From Streptomyces varsoviensis (lineage in GTDB: Bacteria > Actinomycetota > Actinomycetes > Streptomycetales > Streptomycetaceae), in the NCBI RefSeq assembly GCF_000718635.1, contig NZ_JOBF01000009.1, positions 171,042 to 235,041 on the forward strand: a stretch of DNA of 64,000 nt, in the 5' to 3' direction. Under the pieces are notes generated by a model that did no database searches, was not told where the DNA came from, and saw only the letters and a list, made by a program, of their open reading frames with translations. Below are positions 27,284-37,193 of the stretch, piece by piece. Position numbers and translations under genes: made by a program. Every line of letters begins with the position of its first letter. Position 1 is the first letter of the stretch.

Positions 27284-28510
27284 CTATAGCCTCGCCGCCT
27301 TGAGCGACATGTGGAGCAGCAGCCGGTCCTCGCCCTCGTCCAGGTCGAGGCCGGTGAGCTGCTCCACCTTCGACAGCCGGTAGTAGAGCGTCTGCCGGTG
27401 GATGCCCAACTGGGCCGCCGTACGCCCCGCCTGCCCCGCGCAGTCCAGGAACACCTCGGCCGTCCGCGCGAGTTCCGTGTGCGAGCGCTCCAGCAGCGGC
27501 CGTACGACCCGGTCCGCCGCCCCGCCGGCCGGAAGGCCCGCGAGCACCCGGTACGGGCCCACGCCGCCCCACTCCGCGACCGGGCCGAACCGCGCCTCCG
27601 CGCGCGCCGCGCGCGCCGCGGCGAGCGCCTCGCGCCAGGCGGCGGGGGCGTCGGCCAGCCCCCGGCGCGGATCGCTGACGCCCGCGCCCGAACCGTGCGC
27701 GCGCGGGGAGCGCAGCAGTTGTTCGGCCACCGCGCGGGCCGGGTCCAGGGCGGCGGGCGAGCGCAGCCGCACCAGCGCCGCGAGCCCCGCGGCCGCGTCC
27801 TGCTCCGCGCCGCCGCGCCCCGCCCCGCCGTCCGGCCGGTCGGCGGCCTCCGGGACGGCGCACGCGGCCAGGAGCCCCGGCAGGCTGGGCAGGGGAGCGG
27901 CGTCCAGATCCTCCCGGTCCCAGGGGGTGACGGCGACGAGCGCGAGCGGCCCCCCGGCCGCCTCCGGCAGCGCGCCCCGCAAGGCGTCGCGCGCCGCGTC
28001 CCGGCCGGCCGGCGCGCTGGTGAGCAACTCCCGCAGCAGTTCGCCGAGTTCGCGCCCGGCCCGCGCCTCCGCCGCGAGCAGCGCGCCGATGCGGGCGGCC
28101 GTCTCCATCGCCTGGGCGAGCCGCGGGTCCGGCGGGGTGCCGGGCCCGCCGAGTTCGAGGTCGGCGAGGTGGCCGTCGTCCAGCAGCCAGGCGTAGCCGT
28201 GTACGACGCCCCGGTGGCGTACGGGCAGGCAGATGCGGCCGTGGAACACCCCGGCCGCCGGGTCCGGCGGAATCCGCAGCGGGGCCTGCGCGCGCGAGAT
28301 GCCGAACGCCTCGAACCAGGCCCGTACCGCCGCCGTCGAGCGGCGCTGGAGGATCGAGCGGGTACGGACCGGGTCCATGACCAGATCGAGGTCGCCGTCG
28401 CTGTCGTGGGCGCCGAAGGCGATCAGCGCGAAGTCCCGGTCCTCCAGCGTCGCGGGCGCGCCCAGCGCCGCTGAGATCTCGTCCACGAGCTGCTGATAGT
28501 CCCCGCGCAT
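27284..28510 (-). CDS. PucR-family transcriptional regulator, likely regulator of proline catabolism
   Basis: A 408-residue regulator with the PucR/CdaR C-terminal helix-turn-helix (TAAQLGIHRQTLYYRLSKVEQLTGLDL, about residues 358-384) preceded by a GGDEF-like CdaR domain and an N-terminal sensing domain. I set the start at ATG 28510, with GGAGAGGAG upstream; the frame extends 22 codons further but without a signal. It is divergent from the proline dehydrogenase gene, and close relatives control proline or purine use. Control of the neighbouring proline genes is an inference from position. Confidence 0.88.
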   Translation of the reverse strand: MRGDYQQLVDEISAALGAPATLEDRDFALIAFGAHDSDGDLDLVMDPVRTRSILQRRSTAAVRAWFEAFGISRAQAPLRIPPDPAAGVFHGRICLPVRHRGVVHGYAWLLDDGHLADLELGGPGTPPDPRLAQAMETAARIGALLAAEARAGRELGELLRELLTSAPAGRDAARDALRGALPEAAGGPLALVAVTPWDREDLDAAPLPSLPGLLAACAVPEAADRPDGGAGRGGAEQDAAAGLAALVRLRSPAALDPARAVAEQLLRSPRAHGSGAGVSDPRRGLADAPAAWREALAAARAARAEARFGPVAEWGGVGPYRVLAGLPAGGAADRVVRPLLERSHTELARTAEVFLDCAGQAGRTAAQLGIHRQTLYYRLSKVEQLTGLDLDEGEDRLLLHMSLKAARL

Positions 28511-28659
28511 CGCGCTGTGACTCCTCTCCGGTGACCCTCTGTGCCCGAGTGTGGCGTGCCGTCCCATCCGCCCCACACGGCCGCCTCCCCATTCTCATAC
28601 ATCTGTCTGAGATCCCGGACACGAAGGCGTGACAGGTGTCGATAGTCGTGGGCCCGTAT

Positions 28660-28673
28660 GAAACTTAAATTTC
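28660..28673. promoter_or_regulatory. Candidate operator between PucR regulator and proline genes
   Basis: GAAACTTAAATTTC is an AT-rich imperfect palindrome (six of seven pairs match) in the 277-bp divergent intergenic region, unusual in this GC-rich context. It lies 115 bases before proline dehydrogenase. I suggest it as a binding site for the PucR regulator. Other sequence in the gap shows no gene. Confidence 0.4.
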
Positions 28674-28787
28674 ACGGTGGCTCACCTTGCCGTCGCGACG
28701 CGTTGCCGCGGCATTCGTCAACACCTGTCTTCCTGCGGAAACGGCCCTTCGGCCGGACCCCGGAAGCGCACAAACGTGGAGGTGCCC

Positions 28788-29714
28788 GTGCTGGGTCCTG
28801 TGCTCCTTGCCGCCGCACGCAGCGACAGCATCCGACGTCTCGTCTCGGCCGCGCCGGTCACCCGCCCCGTGGTGGACCGCTTCGTCGCCGGCGAGCGACT
28901 GGACGAATCGATGGCCGTGGTCCGCTCGCTCGGCGAGCGCGGGATGGAGGTCACCCTCGACCACCTCGGTGAGGACATCACCGACCCGGCCGAGGCGCTC
29001 CGCAACCGCGACGCCTACCTGGCGCTGACGGAGGCGCTGGCCGGGCAGGGGCTCGGCGCGCGCGCCGAGATGTCCGTCAAGCTCTCCGCCTTCGGCCAGG
29101 CGCTGGCCGGCGGCCACGACCTCGCGCTCGCCAACGTCACCCCGGTCGTGGAGGCCGCCGCCGAGGCCGGCACCACGGTCACCCTGGACATGGAGGACCA
29201 CACCACGGTCGACTCCACCCTCGCGATCCTCGCCGAGCTGCGCAAGCGCTTCCCCCGGACCGGCGCCGTCGTCCAGTCGTACCTCTTCCGCACCGAGGAG
29301 GACTGCCACGCGCTCGCCGGGGAAGGCTCGCGGGTGCGCCTGGTCAAGGGCGCGTACAAGGAGCCCGCTTCCGTCGCCTTCCAGGACAAGCGGGAGGTGG
29401 ACCGCTCGTACGTCCGCTGCCTGAAGATCCTGATGGCGGGCAAGGGCTACCCGATGGTCGGCTCGCACGACCCGCGGATGGTCGCCATCGCCCAGGACCT
29501 GGGCCGCCGCTACGGGCGCAAACTGGACGAGTACGAGTTCCAGATGCTCTTCGGCATCCGGGCGGCGGAACAGGAGCGGCTGGTATCAGAGGGCCACCGG
29601 ATGCGGGTCTACATCCCGTACGGCACCGACTGGTACGGATACTTCATGCGGCGGCTCGCCGAGCGCCCGGCCAACCTGACGTTCTTCCTGCGCTCGCTGG
29701 CCACCCGAGGCTGA
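28788..29714 (+). CDS. Proline dehydrogenase (monofunctional)
   Basis: A 308-residue FAD enzyme that oxidises proline to pyrroline-5-carboxylate. TIM-barrel motifs include TLDMEDHTTVDSTL and VVQSYLFRTEEDCHALA. The substrate-binding RxxRR-type element is seen near the end (FMRRLAERP). The start GTG 28788 has GGAGGTG three to four bases ahead; GTG 28776 is in frame but lacks a ribosome-binding site. The next enzyme of the pathway is 90 bases downstream, so proline is taken to glutamate by this operon. Confidence 0.94.
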   Translation: MLGPVLLAAARSDSIRRLVSAAPVTRPVVDRFVAGERLDESMAVVRSLGERGMEVTLDHLGEDITDPAEALRNRDAYLALTEALAGQGLGARAEMSVKLSAFGQALAGGHDLALANVTPVVEAAAEAGTTVTLDMEDHTTVDSTLAILAELRKRFPRTGAVVQSYLFRTEEDCHALAGEGSRVRLVKGAYKEPASVAFQDKREVDRSYVRCLKILMAGKGYPMVGSHDPRMVAIAQDLGRRYGRKLDEYEFQMLFGIRAAEQERLVSEGHRMRVYIPYGTDWYGYFMRRLAERPANLTFFLRSLATRG

Positions 29715-29804
29715 GCCCCCGGAACCCGATACGCCCCCGGGCCCGAGACGCCCGCCAGACCCGATAGACCCGCCTCACACCCCCGATCGAAGGAGACGGC
29801 CACC

Positions 29805-31436
<1,632 letters not shown>

Positions 31437-31457
31437 CACTTCCCGCTGCCGTATGAC

Positions 31458-31496
31458 GACGGCCCGGCACCCCCGCTGTGGGGGCGCCGGGCCGTC
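31458..31496. terminator. Bidirectional terminator between convergent genes
   Basis: GACGGCCCGGC (31458-31468) pairs with GCCGGGCCGTC (31486-31496), with inner CCCCC/GGGGG. It lies between the P5C dehydrogenase gene and the convergent Uma2 gene. Confidence 0.8.
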
Positions 31497-31513
31497 GGCG
31501 TGCGTACTGCGGG

Positions 31514-32143
31514 CTATCGCTTGCGCGGCGGCCCGGTGATCTCTTCGCCGATGACGAGGCCCTTGGCGGGGCCTTCGGGGATGGTCACTTCGGTGCCGTA
31601 GGGGACGCGGGTCTCGGCGGCGTAGACCGCTTCGGCGGGGGAGGGGGACGAGAGAATGGTGACGGTGCCGTGACCGTCGTAATCGTCGAAGAGGACGTAG
31701 ACGGGGATGCCGGCACGGGCGTAGGCCCGGCGCTTGCGCACCCGGTCGCGCTGGACACTGTCGTGACCGGGTGAGACGACTTCGACGACCAGTTGTACGG
31801 CGGACGCTTTGACCCCGATGCCGTCGTCCGTGACGTGCTCCTCGGATTCCTTGTGTGTGATGAAGCCGTCAGGAATCAGGATCTTGCGGCCGTGGATGAT
31901 GTTCATGTCCTGGCGCGAGACGTACTGGCTGTTCATCAAGAACATCACCAATTGGTCCCGCAGTTCGTTGGCGATCTGACCGTGCGAATGACGGCCTGTG
32001 GGCGACACCTCGATGAACCCCTCGACAATCTCGGCGCGGAAGCCCTCGGGGAGTTCCATGGTTTTCCACGCCTGCCACAGGGCCTCGTCCAGATCAGGTC
32101 CGGGCATCGCGGCCTCGGGCGTCTCGTATGCGAGAGCGGACAT
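31514..32143 (-). CDS. Uma2-family (DUF820) nuclease-fold protein
   Basis: A 209-residue protein with the PD-(D/E)xK-like core of the Uma2 family: RAEIVEGFIEVSP, KILIPDGFI, and LVVEVVSPGHDSVQRDRVRKRRAYARAGIPVYVLFD. Start ATG 32143 has an excellent GAGGAGGAGG site. An upstream extension of 21 codons is rejected. Streptomyces carry many such genes; most are uncharacterised and may be solitary remnants of mobile elements. Less GC-biased codon use than neighbours (more AT-ending codons, such as ATT, GAT, TCT) fits later acquisition. No partner gene is adjacent. Confidence 0.88.
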   Translation of the reverse strand: MSALAYETPEAAMPGPDLDEALWQAWKTMELPEGFRAEIVEGFIEVSPTGRHSHGQIANELRDQLVMFLMNSQYVSRQDMNIIHGRKILIPDGFITHKESEEHVTDDGIGVKASAVQLVVEVVSPGHDSVQRDRVRKRRAYARAGIPVYVLFDDYDGHGTVTILSSPSPAEAVYAAETRVPYGTEVTIPEGPAKGLVIGEEITGPPRKR

Positions 32144-32489
32144 GGTGCAGCACCTCCTCCTCAAGTGTGGGCGTCGGCGGCCTGGCGGCACAAGCGACAC
32201 CGCCACAGTGGTGGTCGCGTTGGTATGCCGATCGGAGATCAGGGCGGATCATCAGATCGAGTGACCGCGCCGTCTCAGATAGTAGGAAGCCCAAGTAATT
32301 GTGCAGACAGCACGGGGATGGTGGCCTAACTTTGTAGGAGCCGACGTCTCGCCCCATCGGGCGATGGCGGTCGCGGCCCGGTGCGCGTGTGCAGGTGATC
32401 CCTGTGGCACCCAGGCCCCCGCCCCTCCGGCGTTCATCCGATCTTCGACCGACCTTTTCCCTCGGGTTCAGTAAGAGGAGACGTGAATC
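32144..32489. other. 346-bp intergenic region, divergent, no gene seen
   Basis: The region separates the Uma2 gene (leftward) from the 43-residue protein (rightward). Bases 32260-32340 are AT-richer than the surroundings and include CCTAACTTTGTAGG, a possible -10 region. I find no open frame with a ribosome-binding site and no clear hairpin. Confidence 0.5.
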
Positions 32490-32621
32490 ATGGCCGACAC
32501 CGCTGTCCGCAGGACCCGTCGTATCGCCCGTGCCGCCGATGACGCCGACCGCAGGAACGCCGCCGCGGCTCTTCAGCGGGCGCTCGACCGCCGTGACAAC
32601 GGCGGGGTGACCGGCCACTGA
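32490..32621 (+). CDS. 43-residue basic protein
   Basis: A short gene starting ATG 32490 behind AAGAGGAGACGTGAATC, a strong ribosome-binding site, and ending TGA at 32619. The sequence begins MADTAVRRTRRIARAADD and is rich in Arg, Ala and Asp, probably a single helix hairpin. I do not recognise the family. The start signal and Streptomyces-type codon bias support translation. It stands between the Uma2 gene and the TetR operator; it may be co-regulated with neither. Confidence 0.55.
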   Translation: MADTAVRRTRRIARAADDADRRNAAAALQRALDRRDNGGVTGH

Positions 32622-32644
32622 GCCGGCCGCCTTCGGGTCTTCGA

Positions 32645-32676
32645 TGTCCCACCGGGACAAGTGTCCCGATGGGACA
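32645..32676. promoter_or_regulatory. TetR-type operator, 32-bp near-perfect palindrome
   Basis: TGTCCCACCGGGACA and TGTCCCGATGGGACA face each other around AG, so that the half-sites TGTCCC/GGGACA occur four times. The palindrome covers the predicted -35 region of the TetR gene 21 bases downstream. It is the natural candidate for autorepression and for control of the TetR-SDR operon. Confidence 0.75.
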
Positions 32677-32684
32677 GCTCGGTG

Positions 32685-32697
32685 TACTCTCGCCCCA
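32685..32697 (+). promoter_or_regulatory. Predicted -10 box giving a leaderless TetR mRNA
   Basis: TACTCT at 32685-32690 is followed by six bases and then the ATG of the TetR gene at 32697. There is no Shine-Dalgarno sequence. The spacing puts the start of transcription at or next to the ATG. Confidence 0.5.
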
Positions 32698-33356
32698 TGA
32701 GTGTCGAGCGGCCACGCCCGGACCGCCGCAGGCGGGACGCCCGCCGCACCCGCGACGCCCTCTCCCGGGCGGCCGTCCAACTCGTCCTGGAACGCGGGCT
32801 GCACGACGTGAGCGTCGAGGACATCGCCGAGCGCGCCGACGTGGCCCGCCGCACCTTCAGCCGGCACTTCGCCGGCAAGGAGGACGCGGTCCTGGACGGC
32901 ATCCGCGCCGACATGGACCGCATCAACGCGGCACTGCGCGCGCGCCCGCTTCATGAACCGCCGCTCGTCGCCTTCCGCGCGGCCGTGTTCGACTGGCTCG
33001 CCGACGACGAGCCCGCCTGGCACCGCAGGCCCGAGATGCTCGGCCTGATGAGCCTCGCCGAGCGGGAACCCACCCTCTACGCCGCCGCCCAGCACATCCA
33101 GGTCGAGGCCCAGGAGGGCGCGGTGCGGATCATCGCCGAGCGCTTAGGCGTCGACCCGGACGACCTGAACCACGACCTGCGGCCCGCCATCGTGGTCGCC
33201 GTCGGGGCCGGGGCGCTGGTGGCCGCGGAGACGGCGTGGGCGCGTGGCGGGGGAGCGGAGAGCCTTCCCGACCTCGTGGGCCGGGCCTTCGACACTCTCA
33301 CGAGGGAGCTGCCCATCGTGGCTCCCGGTACCACAGAGAGGACCGAGCACCCATGA
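32697..33356 (+). CDS. TetR-family transcriptional regulator
   Basis: A 219-residue repressor-type protein. The N-terminal helix-turn-helix is at about residues 14-60 (DALSRAAVQLVLERGLHDVSVEDIAERADVARRTFSRHFAGKED). The C-terminal ligand domain contains a MftR-like helical core. It overlaps the downstream SDR gene by four bases (ATGA), so the two are translated together and the SDR is the likely target and source of ligand information. The upstream palindrome suggests autorepression. Confidence 0.92.
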   Translation: MSVERPRPDRRRRDARRTRDALSRAAVQLVLERGLHDVSVEDIAERADVARRTFSRHFAGKEDAVLDGIRADMDRINAALRARPLHEPPLVAFRAAVFDWLADDEPAWHRRPEMLGLMSLAEREPTLYAAAQHIQVEAQEGAVRIIAERLGVDPDDLNHDLRPAIVVAVGAGALVAAETAWARGGGAESLPDLVGRAFDTLTRELPIVAPGTTERTEHP

Positions 33357-34120
33357 GCAACGCCCCTGACGCCGAGGAGTTCAGCGGCCGGACCGCCCTG
33401 GTCACCGGCGCCGCGTCCGGCATCGGCAAGGCGGTGGCGCACCGGCTGGCCGCCGGCGGCGCGGCCGTCGTCGTCGCCGACCGCGCCGAGGAGGCGGCGC
33501 GTGAGACCGCCGCCAAGCTGACGGCCGACGGCGCCCGCGCCGTCGCCGTCACCGTGGACGTCAGCGACGCGGCCTCCGTCGAGGCCGCCGTGGGCTTCGC
33601 CGTCGACACCTACGGCGCGCTCCACCTCGCCGTCAACAACGCGGGCTTCACCGGCGCGAACAGCCCCATAGGGGAGTACGCGCCCGAGGACTGGCGGAGC
33701 GTCATCGACACCAACCTCAACGGCGTCTTCTACTCGATGCGCTACGAGATACCGGCGATGCTCGCCGCCGGCGGTGGCGCCGTCGTCAACATGTCCTCCG
33801 CCTTCGGCGTCAACGGCTTCGCCAACGCCTCCGCCTACGTCGCCACCAAGCACGGCATCATCGGCCTCACCAAGACCGCGGCCCTTGAGTACGCCTCGCG
33901 GAACATCCGGGTCAACGCCGTGGGTCCCGGCTTCATCGACACGCCGGTGCTCAGCGTCGCCGATGCCGCCCTGCGCGCCCACCTGGCCTCGCTCCACCCG
34001 GCGGGCCGGTTCGGCACCCCCGAGGAGGTCGCCGAGCTGGTCGCGTTCCTGCTCGGCGACCGGGCGTCGTTCATCCACGGCAGCTTCCACCCCGTGGACG
34101 GCGGCTACTCCGCACCCTGA
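33353..34120 (+). CDS. Short-chain dehydrogenase/reductase
   Basis: A 255-residue classical SDR. The cofactor motif is TGAASGIGK near residues 18-26, NNAG in LAVNNAGF, the catalytic Ser in VVNMSSAFG, and Tyr-Lys in SAYVATKHG. The C-terminus has the usual FIHGSFHPVDGGYS. An Asp/Arg after strand 2 (VVADRAEEAA) suggests NAD preference. The start ATG 33353 overlaps the TetR stop, with GAGAGGACC ahead. Substrate unknown. Confidence 0.95.
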   Translation: MSNAPDAEEFSGRTALVTGAASGIGKAVAHRLAAGGAAVVVADRAEEAARETAAKLTADGARAVAVTVDVSDAASVEAAVGFAVDTYGALHLAVNNAGFTGANSPIGEYAPEDWRSVIDTNLNGVFYSMRYEIPAMLAAGGGAVVNMSSAFGVNGFANASAYVATKHGIIGLTKTAALEYASRNIRVNAVGPGFIDTPVLSVADAALRAHLASLHPAGRFGTPEEVAELVAFLLGDRASFIHGSFHPVDGGYSAP

Positions 34121-34157
34121 CGGGTGGCCGGACCAGTGCCGTAAGGACGGCCGGGCG

Positions 34158-35783
34158 TCAGTGGCTCCGGCCGTGGCCGTGGCCGTGGTCGGGGCCGCGC
34201 ACCACGTCGAAGTGGTCGAGCCGTCCGCCCGCCTCGGCCAGCGTCGTCACCCGCATCCGGGGGCGGTGGCCCGGTTCGACCTCGACGGCGATGAAGGAGT
34301 AGCCGGTGTAGCGGACGCGCGACCACTCCACCGTCTCCTTGTCCTTGCCGCCGCCCTTGGCCCAGTGGTAGGTGGGCACGCTGTCGAGGTCGGCGACGTG
34401 GCCCTCGTAGCTGTCGGCCACCGGGAAGTCGTAGAGCGACTTGCCCGCGCCGCCCGCCGTCACGTACACGATGCCGTCGCGCGTCGAGTCGACCGTCTCG
34501 CCGATCGGCACCTTCTTGGAGACCTTGCCGCGGCGGATGGCGTCGGTGCGCTCGTACACGTGGTTGTGCCCGTTGATGACCAGGTCCACCTGGTGCTTCT
34601 CGAACAGCGGGACCCACGCGTCGCGCACCCCGCCGTCGGAGGCGTGCGCGTTGGTCGTCGAGAAGGCGCAGTGGTGGAAGAAGACGACGATGAAGTCGAT
34701 GCCGCGCCGCGCCCGCAACTGCCCGAGGCGCCGGTCGAGCCACTTGGTCTGGCGGCCCGCCGTGTAGCCGGTGTTGGCGGTGATCTCGTACGAGACGTCG
34801 TTGGCGTCCAGGGCGACGAAGGCGACGTTGCCGTAGGAGAAGGAGTACACCCCGGGGGCGTCCACCGGGTCGATGCCGTTGTCCGGCAGCGTCCAGCGGG
34901 CGTTCTGGCCGCCGTAGCCGTGCGGGGAGTACCAGGCCTCCATGTCGTGGTTGCCGGTGGTCACCATCCACGGGACGCGCGCCGCCACCGACTCGGTCTG
35001 GGCCAGGAACTGGTCCCACACCCGGGCGTCGTACACGTCGCTGGTACGGCCCGAGCCCGACGGGTCGGCGTAGCAGATGTCGCCCGCGTGCAGGTGGAAC
35101 GCCGGGTTCTGGCCGAGGATGAGCTGGTCGTTGGCGAGCGCGTCGTAGGTGACGCCCTGGTCGCCGAAGGCGGTGAAGGTGAACTTCTCGGCGCGCGCCG
35201 GGGCGGTGGTGAAGGTGTTGATGGAGGAGAGGTTCCGCGGGTCGGCGGGGTCGAAGCCGTCGTGGCCCACGCCGTAGTAATAGGTGCGGCCGGGGCGCAG
35301 GTTGTCGAGGGCGGCGTGCAGATAGACCTGGTCCACGGCGGGCTGCTTCTTCGAGAGCGCCGGCGTGTGCAGGTCCCGCACCTCGGCGTGGATCTTGTGG
35401 CTCAGGTCCCAGGGCTTGAGCCCGATCCGTACGAACGGCCGCTTGACGGCGAACGGCACCTGCCAGGAGACGCGCATCTGCGTCCTGGGGTCGGCCCCGA
35501 AGGCGAGGTGCCGGCCGAACGGCGCGACGAGGTGGCCGCTCACCTTGGTGGTGGCGTGCGAGGTGAGCAGGGTGGGGCCGGCGGCCGGGGCGGTGGCCGG
35601 CTGCGCGGCGTACGCGTTGGTGCCGCCCGTGAGCAGGCCCGCGCCCGCGACGGCCCCGGCGCTCGCGGCCCCCGCGCGCAGCATGCCGCGCCGGGTGAGC
35701 TTCGTCCGCAGGTACTCGTGCTGTTCGGGCATCGTCATACGCGCCGCGAGATGGTCGGGTATGCCGAACCGTGGTGTCTCCAT
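34158..35783 (-). CDS. TAT-exported purple acid phosphatase-family metallophosphoesterase
   Basis: A 541-residue secreted phosphatase. A TAT motif (TRRGMLRAGAASAGAVAGAG) appears at about residues 30-50 after an unusually long n-region. An N-terminal fibronectin-like domain carries MRVSWQVP. The metal-binding motifs of purple acid phosphatases follow in order: FGDQG, GDICYAD, GNHDME, VFFHHCAFS and GHNHVYER. It should release phosphate from organic esters outside the cell. A His-Gly-rich tail (DHGHGHGRSH) ends the protein. It is divergent from leuB; no PHO box was identified with confidence. Confidence 0.92.
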   Translation of the reverse strand: METPRFGIPDHLAARMTMPEQHEYLRTKLTRRGMLRAGAASAGAVAGAGLLTGGTNAYAAQPATAPAAGPTLLTSHATTKVSGHLVAPFGRHLAFGADPRTQMRVSWQVPFAVKRPFVRIGLKPWDLSHKIHAEVRDLHTPALSKKQPAVDQVYLHAALDNLRPGRTYYYGVGHDGFDPADPRNLSSINTFTTAPARAEKFTFTAFGDQGVTYDALANDQLILGQNPAFHLHAGDICYADPSGSGRTSDVYDARVWDQFLAQTESVAARVPWMVTTGNHDMEAWYSPHGYGGQNARWTLPDNGIDPVDAPGVYSFSYGNVAFVALDANDVSYEITANTGYTAGRQTKWLDRRLGQLRARRGIDFIVVFFHHCAFSTTNAHASDGGVRDAWVPLFEKHQVDLVINGHNHVYERTDAIRRGKVSKKVPIGETVDSTRDGIVYVTAGGAGKSLYDFPVADSYEGHVADLDSVPTYHWAKGGGKDKETVEWSRVRYTGYSFIAVEVEPGHRPRMRVTTLAEAGGRLDHFDVVRGPDHGHGHGRSH

Positions 35784-35855
35784 GCATCACAACGTGTCAG
35801 GGCGGCCCAACGGTCATGCGTACTACGGGTGAACGCCAGCCGACCGGCCGACGGC

Positions 35856-35874
35856 TTGTCCGGATAGTGGACGA
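35856..35874. promoter_or_regulatory. Candidate IclR-type (NdgR/LtbR-like) binding site upstream of leuB
   Basis: TTGTCCGGATAGTGGACGA contains an inverted GTCC/GGAC pair and the core GGATAGTG. It resembles the motif I recall for LtbR, the IclR-type regulator of leuB and leuCD in Corynebacterium, whose Streptomyces relative is NdgR. It lies 39 bases before the leuB ATG. Confidence 0.5.
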
Positions 35875-35901
35875 CCGATGTCAATCGGCGGGACACGGGG
35901 G

Positions 35902-35914
35902 TAGGGTCCCGGTA
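35902..35914 (+). promoter_or_regulatory. Predicted -10 box of leuB, possible leaderless start
   Basis: TAGGGT (35902-35907) is followed by CCCGGT and the ATG at 35914. This fits a leaderless mRNA, although the G-rich stretch before it could act as a ribosome-binding site for a longer transcript. Confidence 0.4.
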
Positions 35915-36957
35915 TGTCTCGCAGCATTCGCCTCGCAGTGATCCCCGGTGACGGTATCGGCCAGGAAGTCGTGGCCCAGGGCCTCAAGGTGCTCACCGCC
36001 GCCCTCCCCTCGGACGTGAAGCTGGAGACCGAGGAGTACGACCTCGGCGCGAAGCGGTGGCACGCCACCGGCGAGACCCTCCCCGACGCCGACCTGGAGT
36101 CACTGAAGAACCACGACGCGATCCTGCTCGGCGCGATCGGCGACCCGTCCGTCCCCTCCGGCGTGCTGGAGCGCGGGCTCCTCCTCAAGCTCCGCTTCGC
36201 CTTCGACCACTACGTCAACCTGCGTCCGTCGAAGCTGCTGCCCAACACGGCCACCCCGCTGGCCGGCCGCCCCGAGATCGACTTCGTCGTGGTCCGGGAG
36301 GGCACGGAAGGCCCGTACACGGGCAACGGCGGCTCCCTGCGCACGGGAACCCCCGCCGAGGTGGCCACCGAGGTCAGCGTCAATACGGCCTACGGCGTGG
36401 AGCGCGTCGTGCGCGACGCGTACGAGCGGGCCAAGGCCCGTCCGCGCAAGAAGCTGACGCTGGTCCACAAGAACAACGTCCTCGTGCACGCCGGCCACAT
36501 GTGGAAGAAGATCTTCGACGCGGTCGGCGCCGAGTACCCCGAGGTCACCACCGACTACCTGCACGTCGACGCCGCGACGATCTTCTTCGTCACCCAGCCC
36601 GAGCGGTTCGACGTCATCGTCACCGACAACCTCTTCGGCGACATCCTCACCGACCTCGCGGCCGCCGTGACCGGCGGCATCGGCCTCGCCGCCTCCGGGA
36701 ACATCAACCCGAGCGGCGACTTCCCGTCCATGTTCGAGCCGGTGCACGGCTCCGCGCCGGACATCGCGGGCACCGGCAAGGCCGACCCCACGGCCACCGT
36801 CCTGTCCACCGCCCTGCTCCTGCGCCACCTCGGCTTCGAGGCCGAGGCCGACCGCATCGAGGCCGCCGTCGCGGACGACCTCGCCGCCCGGGACGGCGCC
36901 GCGGCCCGTACGACGGAGGAGATCGGCGACGCGCTCAGCGCGCGAGTAGCGGGCTGA
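35914..36957 (+). CDS. leuB: 3-isopropylmalate dehydrogenase
   Basis: A 347-residue NAD-dependent decarboxylating dehydrogenase of leucine synthesis. The same enzyme type serves the citramalate route to 2-oxobutyrate. Motifs include [20 protein letters not shown], substrate-binding [14 protein letters not shown], the metal-site Asp in [13 protein letters not shown], and [21 protein letters not shown]. Length is that of the actinobacterial form. ilvE follows on the same strand 236 bases later with its own promoter region. cimA in the same window suggests LeuB works for both leucine and isoleucine. Confidence 0.96.
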   Translation: MSRSIRLAVIPGDGIGQEVVAQGLKVLTAALPSDVKLETEEYDLGAKRWHATGETLPDADLESLKNHDAILLGAIGDPSVPSGVLERGLLLKLRFAFDHYVNLRPSKLLPNTATPLAGRPEIDFVVVREGTEGPYTGNGGSLRTGTPAEVATEVSVNTAYGVERVVRDAYERAKARPRKKLTLVHKNNVLVHAGHMWKKIFDAVGAEYPEVTTDYLHVDAATIFFVTQPERFDVIVTDNLFGDILTDLAAAVTGGIGLAASGNINPSGDFPSMFEPVHGSAPDIAGTGKADPTATVLSTALLLRHLGFEAEADRIEAAVADDLAARDGAAARTTEEIGDALSARVAG

Positions 36958-37068
36958 CGTCCGCCGCACACCACACAGCGACGGGCCAGTCCTCAGGCGC
37001 CCGCCGCTGTGCTACCACGCGGTTGGGTGCGACCATCGACCCCAGGCCGCGCACACGTTTCCGTCCAC

Positions 37069-37101
37069 GGCCCCACCCGAGCGATAATCGGACGTGGGGC
37101 C
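37069..37101 (+). promoter_or_regulatory. ilvE promoter candidate inside an inverted repeat
   Basis: GATAAT at 37083-37088 is a near-perfect -10 box. It sits inside an inverted repeat, GGCCCCAC (37069-37076) and GTGGGGCC (37094-37101), with inner CCGA/TCGG. A -35 (TTCCGT, 37059-37064) at 18-bp spacing is weak. A repressor bound to the repeat would cover the promoter. Confidence 0.45.
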
Positions 37102-37193
37102 GCGGTATTGAGGGGAAGCTCGGACGTCCTAGCAGTGCCGGGACGGAGTGAGCGCGGTCCACCACACCTTGAAACCGTGAAGGACTACCACTC

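Noticed and set aside
25686..28622. A 978-residue minus-strand frame spanning the P450, ferredoxin and PucR genes
   Set aside because: It crosses three well-supported genes in the wrong frame and has no recognisable domain.
36958..37193. A leader-peptide attenuator before ilvE
   Set aside because: The gap has an inverted repeat at the promoter but no T-tailed terminator and no leader frame rich in Ile, Leu or Val codons.
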